Shown here: in pieces, positions 37,124 through 46,144 of the stretch
Layout of the letters: every line of letters begins with the position of its first letter
Numbering within the stretch: position 1 is the first letter of the stretch
Assembly (NCBI GenBank): GCA_963832715.1
Contig: CAWHVB010000006.1
Coordinates: 62,001 to 126,000 of the forward strand
From: DATFVA01 sp963832715
GTDB taxonomy: Bacteria; Bacteroidota; Ignavibacteria; Ignavibacteriales; Ignavibacteriaceae
Direction: 5' to 3'
Length of the DNA: 64,000 nucleotides
Position numbers and translations under genes: made by a program
The notes under the pieces: model-generated
What the model was told of the DNA's origin: nothing
Database searches by the model: none
Seen by the model: only the letters and a program-made list of their open reading frames with translations

Positions 37124-38033
37124 ATGAGTACGAATATCGAGCCTGATGTACCCGTAAAGTTTACGACGGCACTTATTCAGATGGCGATGTCTGAAAATAC
37201 AAGTGATAATCTAAAAAAGGCTGCTGACATGGTTGAGAAAGCAGCAAAGAAGGGAGCAAAAGTAATTTGTCTTCCTGAACTTTTCAGATCAAGGTACTTC
37301 TGTCAGATTGAAGACATTGAAAATTTTAACCTGGCTGAAAACATTCCCGGTGCCTCAACCAAAGTACTTGGTAAAATTGCTAAGAAATACGGGGTAGTGG
37401 TAGTTACATCGCTTTTTGAAAAAAGAACTCGGGGGATCTATCATAATACAATAGCCATGCTAAATACAGATGGGGAAGTTTCTGGTCTTTACCGCAAGAT
37501 GCACATACCTGATGATCCTGCTTATTATGAGAAATTTTATTTTACTCCGGGCGATCTCGGCTATAAATCATTTAAAACCAAATTTGGAAATGTCGGCACT
37601 CTGGTCTGCTGGGACCAATGGTATCCGGAGGGAGCACGCATTACAGCTTTAAAAGGAGCAAGTATAATATTCTATCCAACTGCAATAGGCTGGCATCCTC
37701 ATGAAAAAGGAAGAGCATGGTCAACCTCAATTTGATTCCTGGAGAACTATACAGCGCGGACACGCAATAGCAAATGGACTTTACGTAGCAGCCGTAAACC
37801 GGGTTGGACTGGAAAAAGCTGATAAAAACGCGGCAGGCATTGAATTCTGGGGATCCTCTTTTATCGCCGATCCCCAGGGAATTATAATTGCAGAAGCCTC
37901 AACTGATAAGGAGGAGATCATATTTGCAGAAGTCGACACCGAAAGAATTGAGTACATACGACGCAATTGGCCTTTTCTACGTGATCGACGAATCGATTCT
38001 TATGCGGGAATCGATAAAAGATTCCTGGATTGA
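37124..38033 (+). pseudogene. aguB: N-carbamoylputrescine amidase, interrupted by one frameshift
   Basis: AguB is a nitrilase-superfamily enzyme converting N-carbamoylputrescine to putrescine. The first frame has the catalytic Glu (CLPELF), Lys (YRKMHIP) and Cys (VCWDQWYPE) and breaks after WHPHEKG. The second frame takes up as EEHGQPQFDSW, followed by QRGHAIANGLYVAAVNR and the C-terminus FLRDRRIDSY. The break lies at a GAAAAAG stretch at about 37703-37708. One extra A would restore a protein of normal length (about 303 residues). A homopolymer error is likely. aguA follows immediately. Confidence 0.88.
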
Positions 38034-38062
38034 TATATTATAACCGAAACCAACTAATCTCT

Positions 38063-39109
38063 ATGAAAATTTCTGAATATTATCGTCCTGCAGAATGGGA
38101 GCGGCACGAGGCTACATGGTTAGGATGGCCGCATAATAAAGCGGACTGGCCCGGGAAATTTTCTCCAATACCCTGGGTTTATGCTGAGATAGTAAGACAC
38201 ATTTCCCCCGATGAGAAAGTAAGAATCATTGTAGAAGATAAGGAACATCAAAAAAAAGCAGTCAGGGTCTTACATTCGGCCGGTGCAGATTCAGAGAATA
38301 TTGAGTTCTACCTGCTTAGGACAGACAGGGGCTGGATGAGGGATTCAGGTCCCTTGTTTGTTAAAACGAGGAAGAAAGACCAAACAGCTCTGGTCAACTT
38401 TCGTTTTAACGCCTGGGCTAAGTATGACAACTTTAAGAAGGATGAAAAACTTCCGGCATTTATTTCAAAAGTTTGCGGCCTGGAAAAGCGTATGGCTATA
38501 CACAATGAACATCATGTTGTACTGGAAGGCGGAAGCATAGACACAAATGGATGCGGTACTTTAATCACTACTGAAGAATGTCTGATGGATGATTCCATCC
38601 AGGTAAGAAACAGAGAGTTCACCAAAAGTGATTATGAAGATGTATTTAGTAAATACCTGGGAATTAGAAATACAATCTGGCTTGGCAAGGGAATAGCCGG
38701 GGATGATACTCATGGACACGTAGATGATCTTTGCAGGTTTGTAAACGAGAATACAGTAGTGTTGGTATCGGAAAAAAATGAATCGGATGCGAATTACATA
38801 CCACTGCAGGAAAACAGGGAAAAATTAGAGGATGTAACACTAGCTGACGGTTCACATCTGAATATCGTTGAAATTCCAATGCCTTCACCGGTTATTTTCA
38901 AAGGGGAAAGACTTCCCGCAAGCTATGCGAATTTTTACATATCAAACCATGCTGTACTGGTTCCTACCTTCAATGATCCTAACGACAGAGAGGCTCTCGG
39001 GGTTATTGCAGAATTGATCAACGACCGCCCGGTAATCGGAATACATTCTCTTGATCTTGTTTGGGGACTAGGTACTCTTCATTGTCTTACACACGAACAA
39101 CCTTTATAG
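38063..39109 (+). CDS. aguA: agmatine deiminase
   Basis: The enzyme converts agmatine to N-carbamoylputrescine, the substrate of AguB. Motifs include the N-terminal WERHEATWLGWPHN, RDSGP, the EGGSIDTNG region, DDTHGHVDDLCRF, and the nucleophilic Cys in GLGTLHCLTHEQP at the C-terminus. The frame opens at 38030, but ATG at 38063 (MKISEYYRPAEWE) matches the family start and gives 348 residues. With aguB it forms the agmatine route to putrescine. No arginine decarboxylase is in the window. Confidence 0.94.
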   Translation: MKISEYYRPAEWERHEATWLGWPHNKADWPGKFSPIPWVYAEIVRHISPDEKVRIIVEDKEHQKKAVRVLHSAGADSENIEFYLLRTDRGWMRDSGPLFVKTRKKDQTALVNFRFNAWAKYDNFKKDEKLPAFISKVCGLEKRMAIHNEHHVVLEGGSIDTNGCGTLITTEECLMDDSIQVRNREFTKSDYEDVFSKYLGIRNTIWLGKGIAGDDTHGHVDDLCRFVNENTVVLVSEKNESDANYIPLQENREKLEDVTLADGSHLNIVEIPMPSPVIFKGERLPASYANFYISNHAVLVPTFNDPNDREALGVIAELINDRPVIGIHSLDLVWGLGTLHCLTHEQPL

Positions 39110-39242
39110 GTATTTATCTGGATATTTAACGATTCGACATATATTAATAATTGTGGATCCTTAAACATTCCAGCCGTTTGAATTTAGTCTTCAAACCACT
39201 TAGTTTTACAAATTATATTAGAATTTAAAGGAGGAGAACACC

Positions 39243-40388
39243 TTGATCATAGCTGTTCCAAAAGAAGTCCTTGCAGGAGAGAACAGGGTAGCAACCGTCC
39301 CTGATGTTGTACCGAAACTCATTAAAGCAGGATTTGAGATATACATAGAAAAAAATGCAGGGATAAAGGCGGGATTTACAGATGAAAAATACAAATCTGC
39401 CGGAGCCAAAGTAATTGATAATCTCCAGGAAATGTATTCAGCAGCCGATATTGTGTTCAAAGTACAGAGGCCTATGGAACATCCGGAGCATAACAAGCAC
39501 GAAGTGGATTTAATGAAAGAGGGGACACTCCTTATTACGTTTCTATATCCGCTGAACTATCCGGATGCAGCAAAGAAATGTGCGGAAAAAGGAATAAATG
39601 TGATCTCAATGGATATGATTCCGAGAACAACCCTTGCGCAGAAGATGGATGCACTTAGTTCCCAGGCTAACATTGCCGGATACAAAAGTGTTATAATGTG
39701 TGCAGACACCCTCGGCAAAATATTTCCACTGATGATGACTGCGGCAGGAACGATTTCACCGGCCAAGGTTGTAATAATGGGTGCAGGAGTAGCAGGACTT
39801 CAGGCTCTCGGAACTGCCAAGAGATTAGGAGCTGTAGTAGAAGTATCGGATATACGTGCAGCCGTAAAGGAAGAGGTTCAATCGCTTGGCGGGCGATTTA
39901 TAGAAGTTGAGGCCGAAGAGAATATGCAGGATGCCGGAGGATATGCGAAGGAAGCATCAGAAGAATTTCTTAGAAAGCAGAAGGAACTAATATTTAAGCA
40001 TATAACAGAGGCCGATATTGTAATTACCACAGCACTTGTACCTGGTAAGAGAGCTCCAGTACTCGTTACTGAAGAGATGGTGAAAAATATGCGTCCCGGC
40101 AGCGTCATACTGGATATGGCTGTTGAATTCGGAGGTAACTGCGAAGTAAGTGAAAGAGGAAAGACCGTCCAAAAATACGGAGTAAATATAATCGGCGAAC
40201 CCAACCTGCCGAGCCTGGTTCCGACCCATTCAAGCGAAATGTATTCAAAAAATCTTCTCAGCCTGATAACTCATATCGGGAAAGAAGGCAATGTAAAATT
40301 AAACCTTGATGATGAGATAGTGAAAGGGAGTCTAATTACATATAATAAGGAAGTGATTAATCCCAGAGTAAAAGAATTATTAAAATAG
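39243..40388 (+). CDS. pntA: NAD(P) transhydrogenase subunit alpha part 1
   Basis: The 381-residue NAD(H)-binding domain I of proton-translocating transhydrogenase, which exchanges reducing equivalents between NADH and NADP using the proton gradient. The N-terminal PKEVLAGENRVA, the RDQ-loop-like region (TLAQKMDALSSQANIAGYK) and the nucleotide-binding motif VIMGAGVAGLQALGTAKRLGA are intact. It ends without the membrane part, as in Rhodospirillum-type three-part enzymes. The start is TTG at 39243 behind an excellent AAAGGAGGAG. The membrane and NADP-binding parts are in the next gene. Confidence 0.93.
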   Translation: MIIAVPKEVLAGENRVATVPDVVPKLIKAGFEIYIEKNAGIKAGFTDEKYKSAGAKVIDNLQEMYSAADIVFKVQRPMEHPEHNKHEVDLMKEGTLLITFLYPLNYPDAAKKCAEKGINVISMDMIPRTTLAQKMDALSSQANIAGYKSVIMCADTLGKIFPLMMTAAGTISPAKVVIMGAGVAGLQALGTAKRLGAVVEVSDIRAAVKEEVQSLGGRFIEVEAEENMQDAGGYAKEASEEFLRKQKELIFKHITEADIVITTALVPGKRAPVLVTEEMVKNMRPGSVILDMAVEFGGNCEVSERGKTVQKYGVNIIGEPNLPSLVPTHSSEMYSKNLLSLITHIGKEGNVKLNLDDEIVKGSLITYNKEVINPRVKELLK

Positions 40389-40449
40389 TTTGCTGCTATG
40401 AAATCAATCCTGGAAAATTCATTATGTCCGGCAAACATAAGGAAGGAAA

Positions 40450-42162
40450 ATGTTTATGGAGAATTTAACTTTTTTAATGCACATCTATGTGTTTGTGCTG
40501 GCAATATTCGTCGGATTTGAACTAATAACGAAAGTACCGCCAACCCTGCATACCCCGCTAATGTCGGGCTCGAATGCTATTTCGGGAATAACGATCGTAG
40601 GTGCATTGCTGAGCGCCGGGCTTGAGCAGTTCACTATTAGTACGATCCTGGGGATGGTTGCAGTGATCTTTGCGATGATAAATGTTGTAGGCGGATTTCT
40701 TGTTACCGACAGAATGTTAAAAATGTTTAAAAGAAAAAGTGAGGAGAAAATGAGAGTAGTAATTGAAATAACTTACCTGGTATCCTCAATTTTTTTCATT
40801 TTTGGGATTAAATACCTCGGCTCGCCGAAAACAGCCCGTAAAGGTAATCTTTTTGCTGCAATCGGCATGGCGATGGCAATCATAATCACCTTGTTTGATC
40901 AGCATGTACTAACTTTTGAATGGATCCTGATTGGCGTCATTGTAGGTTCATTGATCGGGGTAGTACTTGCTATTAAAGTCCCTATGACAGGGATGCCCCA
41001 GATGGTTGGTATGCTGAATGGTTTCGGCGGCGGAGCGTCAACGCTGGTAGCTCTTGCAGAATATTACAAGCTTAATCCGAATTATCCTGTTGAGCATGGA
41101 TTACCCTTCAATCTTCCGATAGATCAGGGAATTGCCATCATCCTCAGTCTACTAATAGGCGGAGTTACATTTACGGGTTCAATGATAGCATTCGGCAAAC
41201 TTCAAGGACTGGTAACGGGTAAAGTAGTCAAATACCCTCTCCAGCATCCAATGAACCTTATTCTGCTGCTGGCTGTTCTCGGCGGCGGAGCATATTTAGT
41301 AATTAACCCGGGTTCAATCACATTAGTACTGATAATTACCCTGGTTTCCCTGGTGCTTGGAGTTCTGCTTGTACTTCCAATCGGGGGCGCAGATATGCCC
41401 GTGGCAATCTCTTTATTAAATTCTTATTCGGGAATTGCAGGATCCACTACAGGGTTTGTTCTCGGAAATAATGAATTAATTATAGCCGGTGCGCTTGTCG
41501 GTGCCTCAGGAATTATTCTGACTTTAATAATGTGCCGCGGTATGAACAGATCCCTGATGAACGTACTTCTCGGAGGCTGGGCTTCGGCCGGTACATCCGG
41601 GGAGGCTACAGGAACGACCTCACCCAAAGGTGACGTCAAATCAATAGATGCCGAGGAACTTGCTATGCTTCTTGATGCAGTAAGCAGTGTTATTATAGTG
41701 CCAGGTTACGGTATGGCGGTTGCACAGGCACAGCATGCAGTAAGGGATTTAATGAATGTACTCGAAAAGAAAGGTGTAAACGTAAGGTTCGCAATACATC
41801 CGGTTGCAGGAAGAATGCCAGGACATATGAATGTTCTGCTTGCTGAAGCTCAGGTACCATATGACAAGCTGTATGCTATGGAAGACATCAACGATGATTT
41901 TTCCAACACAGATGTTGTAATAGTTATCGGAGCGAACGATGTTGTTAACCCGGCTGCACGCCATGATCAAAGCAGTCCCATCTACGGAATGCCCATACTG
42001 AATGTGGATTATGCAAAGACAGTCGTGATAAATAAACGATCACTCAATGTAGGCTATGCCGGTATTGATAATGAATTATTCTTCTACCCGAATGCTCTGA
42101 TGTATTTCGGTGATGCTAAAGAGGCAATAACCAAATTAACAAATGAAATAAAGAATCTCTGA
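40450..42162 (+). CDS. pntB: NAD(P) transhydrogenase, alpha part 2 fused to beta subunit
   Basis: Residues 1 to about 95 match the small membrane subunit PntAB (LMHIYVFVLAIFVGFE, KVPPTLHTPLMSGSNAISG). From about residue 101 the sequence is a complete PntB: membrane helices, GGADMPVAISLLNSYSG, and the NADP-binding domain with VPGYGMAVAQAQ, HPVAGRMPGHMNVLLAEA and GANDVVNPAA. In most bacteria with split subunits these are separate genes. An in-frame ATG at 40750 behind GAGGAG marks the junction, so internal initiation or an indel that joined two genes is possible. A terminator follows. Confidence 0.9.
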   Translation: MFMENLTFLMHIYVFVLAIFVGFELITKVPPTLHTPLMSGSNAISGITIVGALLSAGLEQFTISTILGMVAVIFAMINVVGGFLVTDRMLKMFKRKSEEKMRVVIEITYLVSSIFFIFGIKYLGSPKTARKGNLFAAIGMAMAIIITLFDQHVLTFEWILIGVIVGSLIGVVLAIKVPMTGMPQMVGMLNGFGGGASTLVALAEYYKLNPNYPVEHGLPFNLPIDQGIAIILSLLIGGVTFTGSMIAFGKLQGLVTGKVVKYPLQHPMNLILLLAVLGGGAYLVINPGSITLVLIITLVSLVLGVLLVLPIGGADMPVAISLLNSYSGIAGSTTGFVLGNNELIIAGALVGASGIILTLIMCRGMNRSLMNVLLGGWASAGTSGEATGTTSPKGDVKSIDAEELAMLLDAVSSVIIVPGYGMAVAQAQHAVRDLMNVLEKKGVNVRFAIHPVAGRMPGHMNVLLAEAQVPYDKLYAMEDINDDFSNTDVVIVIGANDVVNPAARHDQSSPIYGMPILNVDYAKTVVINKRSLNVGYAGIDNELFFYPNALMYFGDAKEAITKLTNEIKNL

Positions 42163-42183
42163 TTATAGTAATCGACGGATTTG

Positions 42184-42216
42184 ACTCCCGGTTTAAGCCG
42201 GGAGTTTTTATTTTTA
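42184..42216 (+). terminator. rho-independent terminator after transhydrogenase genes
   Basis: The arms ACTCCCGG (42184-42191) and CCGGGAGT (42198-42205) enclose a 6-nt loop and are followed by TTTTTATTTTT. It is a strong intrinsic terminator ending the pnt operon. Confidence 0.92.
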
Positions 42217-42276
42217 AATGAACTGTTAAATAATTTCAATTGCGCTATATTAGGAAAAGAAAAAATTCCGGGTTTT

Positions 42277-43008
42277 ATGAATAAACTTTTCTTTCTTTGC
42301 TTATTCTGTATTTCTGCCGGGGCGATATTTCCCCAGCAAACATTTACTTTTGACTTATTTACTGCCCAGATTCAGAATTCAAAACTGACGGTAACCGACA
42401 ACGGCGGTAATGCTGTTTTAGAGATGACTTTTAATAATCCCCGTGATTATACTGTAGACCTCGACGGTGACAGTGTCGATGAGTATATCGTTATTGATTC
42501 ATCCGGCAGTGCAGACCTTCCCGATTACATCATATACATTTTCAATACTATAGATGAATTCTCACTTGCAGATTCACTGCACAGCGGTACCACAGAACCC
42601 TATGATATTTTTTCAAATGAGGAGGGAGGAGAAATTATTGTTACGGGCAACGCTGATTTCGAGGCATTTAATGGCGATGACACAGACAGTGATATTTTCC
42701 TTCCGATAAACTGCTGGAAGTATGACAGCGGGCAGATATATTTAGTGAATGCTGATATTTATGACCTGTTCATACAGGAGAATGAAGAAATAACCGATTA
42801 TCTTGATTCATTTTCGGAGTCGGGAGACTACGATTGTGATATGAGCCGGCATAATAAATCTGCGATTGCTGCAGCCTATGCAAATTATATCAATGCGGGA
42901 GAAGTTACCATTGCATCGCAATTCATAAAAAAGTATTATCTATGTGCAGACATTGATGATTTTATAAAAGAGATCAACCAGACATTAAACCAGGGAGATA
43001 CTCAATGA
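42277..43008 (+). CDS. secreted protein of unknown function
   Basis: The 243-residue protein has a signal peptide (MNKLFFLCLFCISAGAIFPQQ). The open frame extends upstream to 42181, but this would cross the pnt terminator, so ATG at 42277 is preferred. The mature part includes a DLDGDSVDEYIVID motif reminiscent of calcium-binding FG-GAP loops, many acidic residues, and a helical C-terminus with two Cys. No family was recognised. It overlaps the next small gene by 4 bp (ATGA). Confidence 0.6.
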   Translation: MNKLFFLCLFCISAGAIFPQQTFTFDLFTAQIQNSKLTVTDNGGNAVLEMTFNNPRDYTVDLDGDSVDEYIVIDSSGSADLPDYIIYIFNTIDEFSLADSLHSGTTEPYDIFSNEEGGEIIVTGNADFEAFNGDDTDSDIFLPINCWKYDSGQIYLVNADIYDLFIQENEEITDYLDSFSESGDYDCDMSRHNKSAIAAAYANYINAGEVTIASQFIKKYYLCADIDDFIKEINQTLNQGDTQ

Positions 43009-43244
43009 AGATGGAATGGAATAAATTTGAAGGAAAGACCCTGCATATTACACTATATGAGAATTATGGTCTCACGCTTGATCCTCATTCAGATACGCCA
43101 ATATACGAAATAGTATTTAAGTCGGGTAAATTAATGACGGCTTATGACGATGGTCTTCTCCTCGAAACGCATAGAGAAAGCGAGCAGGTCAGAATATTCG
43201 TACCCTATCAATCAATTAAGTGTGTGGAAATTTTTAACATTTAG
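43005..43244 (+). CDS. small conserved-type hypothetical protein
   Basis: The 79-residue protein has alternating beta-strand-like segments (TLHITLYENYG, IYEIVFKSGKLMTAYDDG, VRIFVPYQSIKCVEIF). No signal peptide or membrane segment is visible, so it is probably cytoplasmic. Its ATG overlaps the upstream stop. The pattern resembles small domains that bind RNA or protein, but no family was recognised. It is followed by the plug-protein gene after a short gap. Confidence 0.55.
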   Translation: MKMEWNKFEGKTLHITLYENYGLTLDPHSDTPIYEIVFKSGKLMTAYDDGLLLETHRESEQVRIFVPYQSIKCVEIFNI

Positions 43245-43286
43245 GGGAAACTTTGTATAGAATATTTAATTCTTTTAATTGCACTT

Positions 43287-44477
43287 ATGCCGGTGTTGAC
43301 TTATGGTCAGCCGGACATCATAGTGAAATCTCTTCTTGCATACCCTGATGCGGATGTAACGGAACTTCCTGTAATTACAGGAGGAAAGCTTACAATAGAG
43401 TTCGATATTGAAGCCCAATATGTCCCTCAGCTTAGTATAGTCTTCCGGTTTTGTGATAAAAACTGGAATCCAACAGGAAACTTATTCCTTGCAAACAATG
43501 GTTATAATATATACACAGACCTCGATTACTCTGTGCTTCCGGTATCAGTAAAAGAAGCCAGATACCATTTCACTGCTTCATTTCCGGACAAAAGAGGGAT
43601 GATCTCATTCCCATTTTCAGGGAAGTGGAAATTCTATATTACAGGGGCATATGATACTTCCAAAGTTTATGCTTCCGGGAAATTTGTTGTGATCAAGGGA
43701 GAACTGCCGTTGAATGTAAGTTTAACTAAAGAAAAGCTGGAGGGTAAAACATATTTCCCGACTGAGCTTTCCTATATATTTAATATAACTGCAGATTTTA
43801 ATCTTCCTGAGAAGTTCTATCCATCATTTGTGGATCATATGGAAATAATTGAAAACCACAAAACGGATTACCCGTATATAGTTGACAGAACGTTAAACAC
43901 CAATGAAAGACAGTTCTACTGGAATGGCGATAGAAAATTCACTTTTTCTATAAGGGATATACGTCCCGGGAATGAATACAGGCAGACAGACATAAGGAAC
44001 TTCAATAAGTTTACAGGGGAGACCGTAAAAGCGCAATTTGACGGGCTTGAATACTCGAGATTTTTTAAAGAAGGATCTCCGGATCTAAATGGTGGAGAAA
44101 TCCTCTTAAATTATAAGAACGACTATGCCACTTATAAAAATGTGGTCTTTTCAATTCGTCCCCCAAATGAGATCTTTAATGATATATTCCTTGTAGGTGC
44201 ATTTAATAATTGGGAAGTGACACCTGAGTACAAAATGGTTCAGAAGGGCGGGGTATATTCGATAACAACTTCTCTAAAACGAGGAATATATGATTACCAG
44301 TATGTTACAGGTGAAATATCGGGGACAAGTGTGAAGGATATAGACTGGTATACCCTTGAAGGCAACGACTGGGCAACAACGAATTATTATTACATATTTT
44401 TGTATTATAATGATCAGGATCTTGGCGGATATGATCATATAATCGGTTATGCTAAAATCTACAGCAATAAAGGTTGA
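43287..44477 (+). CDS. DUF5103 type IX secretion plug protein, start uncertain
   Basis: The protein matches DUF5103, the plug-protein domain that closes the SprA translocon in the type IX secretion system. Typical features include IEFDIEAQYVPQLSIVFRFCDKNW, FYWNGDRKFTFSIRD, and a C-terminal domain with FLVGAFNNWEV. The first ATG in frame is 43287, but the same frame upstream (43254-43286) encodes IEYLILLIAL, clearly the front of a signal peptide ending LTYGQ. No start codon is in frame there. TTG at 43253 behind GGGGAAAC is one frame off, suggesting a 1-bp error near 43259. Confidence 0.8.
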   Translation: MPVLTYGQPDIIVKSLLAYPDADVTELPVITGGKLTIEFDIEAQYVPQLSIVFRFCDKNWNPTGNLFLANNGYNIYTDLDYSVLPVSVKEARYHFTASFPDKRGMISFPFSGKWKFYITGAYDTSKVYASGKFVVIKGELPLNVSLTKEKLEGKTYFPTELSYIFNITADFNLPEKFYPSFVDHMEIIENHKTDYPYIVDRTLNTNERQFYWNGDRKFTFSIRDIRPGNEYRQTDIRNFNKFTGETVKAQFDGLEYSRFFKEGSPDLNGGEILLNYKNDYATYKNVVFSIRPPNEIFNDIFLVGAFNNWEVTPEYKMVQKGGVYSITTSLKRGIYDYQYVTGEISGTSVKDIDWYTLEGNDWATTNYYYIFLYYNDQDLGGYDHIIGYAKIYSNKG

Positions 44478-44478
44478 A

Positions 44479-45480
44479 ATGGAAAAATTAAAGATCGGAA
44501 TAGCAGGTACAGGGCATCTCGGTAAACTTCATGCCAAAATGTTCAGTACTATGCCTGACTGCAAGTTAACAGGTGTTTTTGATGTTAATCAGCTTCAGTC
44601 GAAGGCGGTAAGTGAGGAATTCGGCATTGAAGTTTTTAATAGTCTTGGAGACCTTCTCAAACAGGTTGATGCAGTTTCAATTGCAGCCACAACCAGCGCA
44701 CATTACGAACTCGCAAAAGAATGTATTAAGGAAGGCAAGCATGTTTTTATCGAAAAGCCCATCACGGCGACTATTCCACAGGCTGAGGAAATCGTGAATT
44801 TAGCTGCTGAAAGAGATATAAATCTTCAGGTTGGTCATATTGAAAGATTTAATCCTGCGCTAGTTTCCCTTGAGCAGTATATCCTGGAACCGAAGTTTAT
44901 CCAGACAGACAGACTGGCACAGTTTAATCCCCGTGGTACAGATGTAGCTGTTGTTCTGGACCTGATGATTCATGATATTGACATTATACTAAGCCTGATT
45001 AAAAGTAAAGTGAAGCAGATTGATGCTTCCGGAGTTGCCGTTGTCTCCGATTCTATAGATATTGCAAATGCAAGGATACTGTTTGAAAACGGGGCAGTAG
45101 CAAATGTCACGGCAAGCCGTATCTCACAGAAGAAAATGCGAAAAATGCGAATATTTCAGCGAGACAATTATATTTCCCTGGATTTTATAACCGGACTTTC
45201 AGAAGTGTATAGACTTGTTCCGATCGATCAGGATACTGGTATAACCACTCTATCCTTCGGCGAAATCGGAGTCGGTGAAAAAAAGAGAAGGGTAATATAC
45301 GAGCAGCCAGAAATAAAAGAGCAAAATGCTCTACAGTACGAACTCCAACTCTTTATTGAATCGGTTATAAATAATAAAAAGCCGGTTGTATCAGGAGAGG
45401 ACGGATTACGCGCTCTGAGAGTTGCCCAACAAATATTGCAGAAAATTGATGAATCGCAGAAAATAATTCTATCTAATTAG
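44479..45480 (+). CDS. Gfo/Idh/MocA family oxidoreductase
   Basis: The 333-residue NAD(P)-dependent oxidoreductase has the N-terminal Rossmann motif GIAGTGHLGKLHAKMF, EKPITAT (with the conserved EKP) and the substrate-region motif HIERFNP, then LMIHDIDIILSL. The HIERFNP and IHDID patterns recall UDP-sugar 3-dehydrogenases (GnnA type) used in lipid A variants. No partner aminotransferase is nearby, so substrate is not assigned. The frame opens at 44449, but ATG at 44479, behind AAAGG and 1 bp after the plug gene stop, is the natural start. Confidence 0.85.
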   Translation: MEKLKIGIAGTGHLGKLHAKMFSTMPDCKLTGVFDVNQLQSKAVSEEFGIEVFNSLGDLLKQVDAVSIAATTSAHYELAKECIKEGKHVFIEKPITATIPQAEEIVNLAAERDINLQVGHIERFNPALVSLEQYILEPKFIQTDRLAQFNPRGTDVAVVLDLMIHDIDIILSLIKSKVKQIDASGVAVVSDSIDIANARILFENGAVANVTASRISQKKMRKMRIFQRDNYISLDFITGLSEVYRLVPIDQDTGITTLSFGEIGVGEKKRRVIYEQPEIKEQNALQYELQLFIESVINNKKPVVSGEDGLRALRVAQQILQKIDESQKIILSN

Positions 45481-45490
45481 CAGGATTACA

Positions 45491-46099
45491 ATGAAAAAAA
45501 GGTATTTGTATATCTTACTACTTGCATTTACAATCAGCGGGTGCAGTGTTTACCAATCTTTTGTAAATCTTTCAAGACTTCAATTTAAACTCGGGGAAAT
45601 AAATGGATTTACTGTAAATGGTGTAAGTCTTGCAGGTAAATCCAAATTATCAGATTTCAGTTCTATAGAGATTCTCAGAATTTCCCAGGCGGTTGCAAAC
45701 GGTACTTTACCGGTTTCATTTGTATTGAACATACAGGCGAAGAATCCGAATGACGGCACAGGAGGCTATCCCAGTACAAACGCCACAATAAGAGATTTTC
45801 CCTGGAGACTACTTATCAATGATAAAGAGACTATTTCCGGAGGACTCAAAAATGAAGTAACCGTTCCGGGAACAGGGGAAATCAGTATAATACCGCTTCA
45901 GATTAACCTGGACCTGGTAAGATTCTTCCAGAATAAGGGATACCAGGACCTAATAAACCTTGCCCTGGCTATTGGCGGAAGCACAGGTTCTTCATCCAAT
46001 CTGACGCTCTATGCACAACCGACAGTTTCAACTTCGCTAGGGCCGATAAAATATCCAGGCGAATTAAAAATTGTGAGCGTGCAGTTTACCAACAAATAA
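45491..46099 (+). CDS. LEA type 2-like lipoprotein
   Basis: The 202-residue protein has a lipoprotein signal peptide with lipobox TISGC (Cys18). A beta-sandwich-type domain follows (FTVNGVSLAGKSKL, VSFVLNIQAKNPNDG, WRLLINDKETISGGL, VTVPGTGEISIIPLQINL). The NIQAKNPN motif and the order match LEA14/WHy-type domains. Such lipoproteins are common in Bacteroidota and probably face the periplasm. The exact role is unknown. It follows the oxidoreductase gene by 10 bp, so they are co-transcribed. Confidence 0.72.
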   Translation: MKKRYLYILLLAFTISGCSVYQSFVNLSRLQFKLGEINGFTVNGVSLAGKSKLSDFSSIEILRISQAVANGTLPVSFVLNIQAKNPNDGTGGYPSTNATIRDFPWRLLINDKETISGGLKNEVTVPGTGEISIIPLQINLDLVRFFQNKGYQDLINLALAIGGSTGSSSNLTLYAQPTVSTSLGPIKYPGELKIVSVQFTNK

Positions 46100-46144
46100 A
46101 CCGGATCTTCAAAAGAATATTATTTTAACGTGTTTGCCGGCTAA

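Noticed and set aside
42181..42276. Upstream extension of the secreted protein frame
   Set aside because: It would begin inside the pnt terminator. ATG 42277 gives a clean signal peptide.
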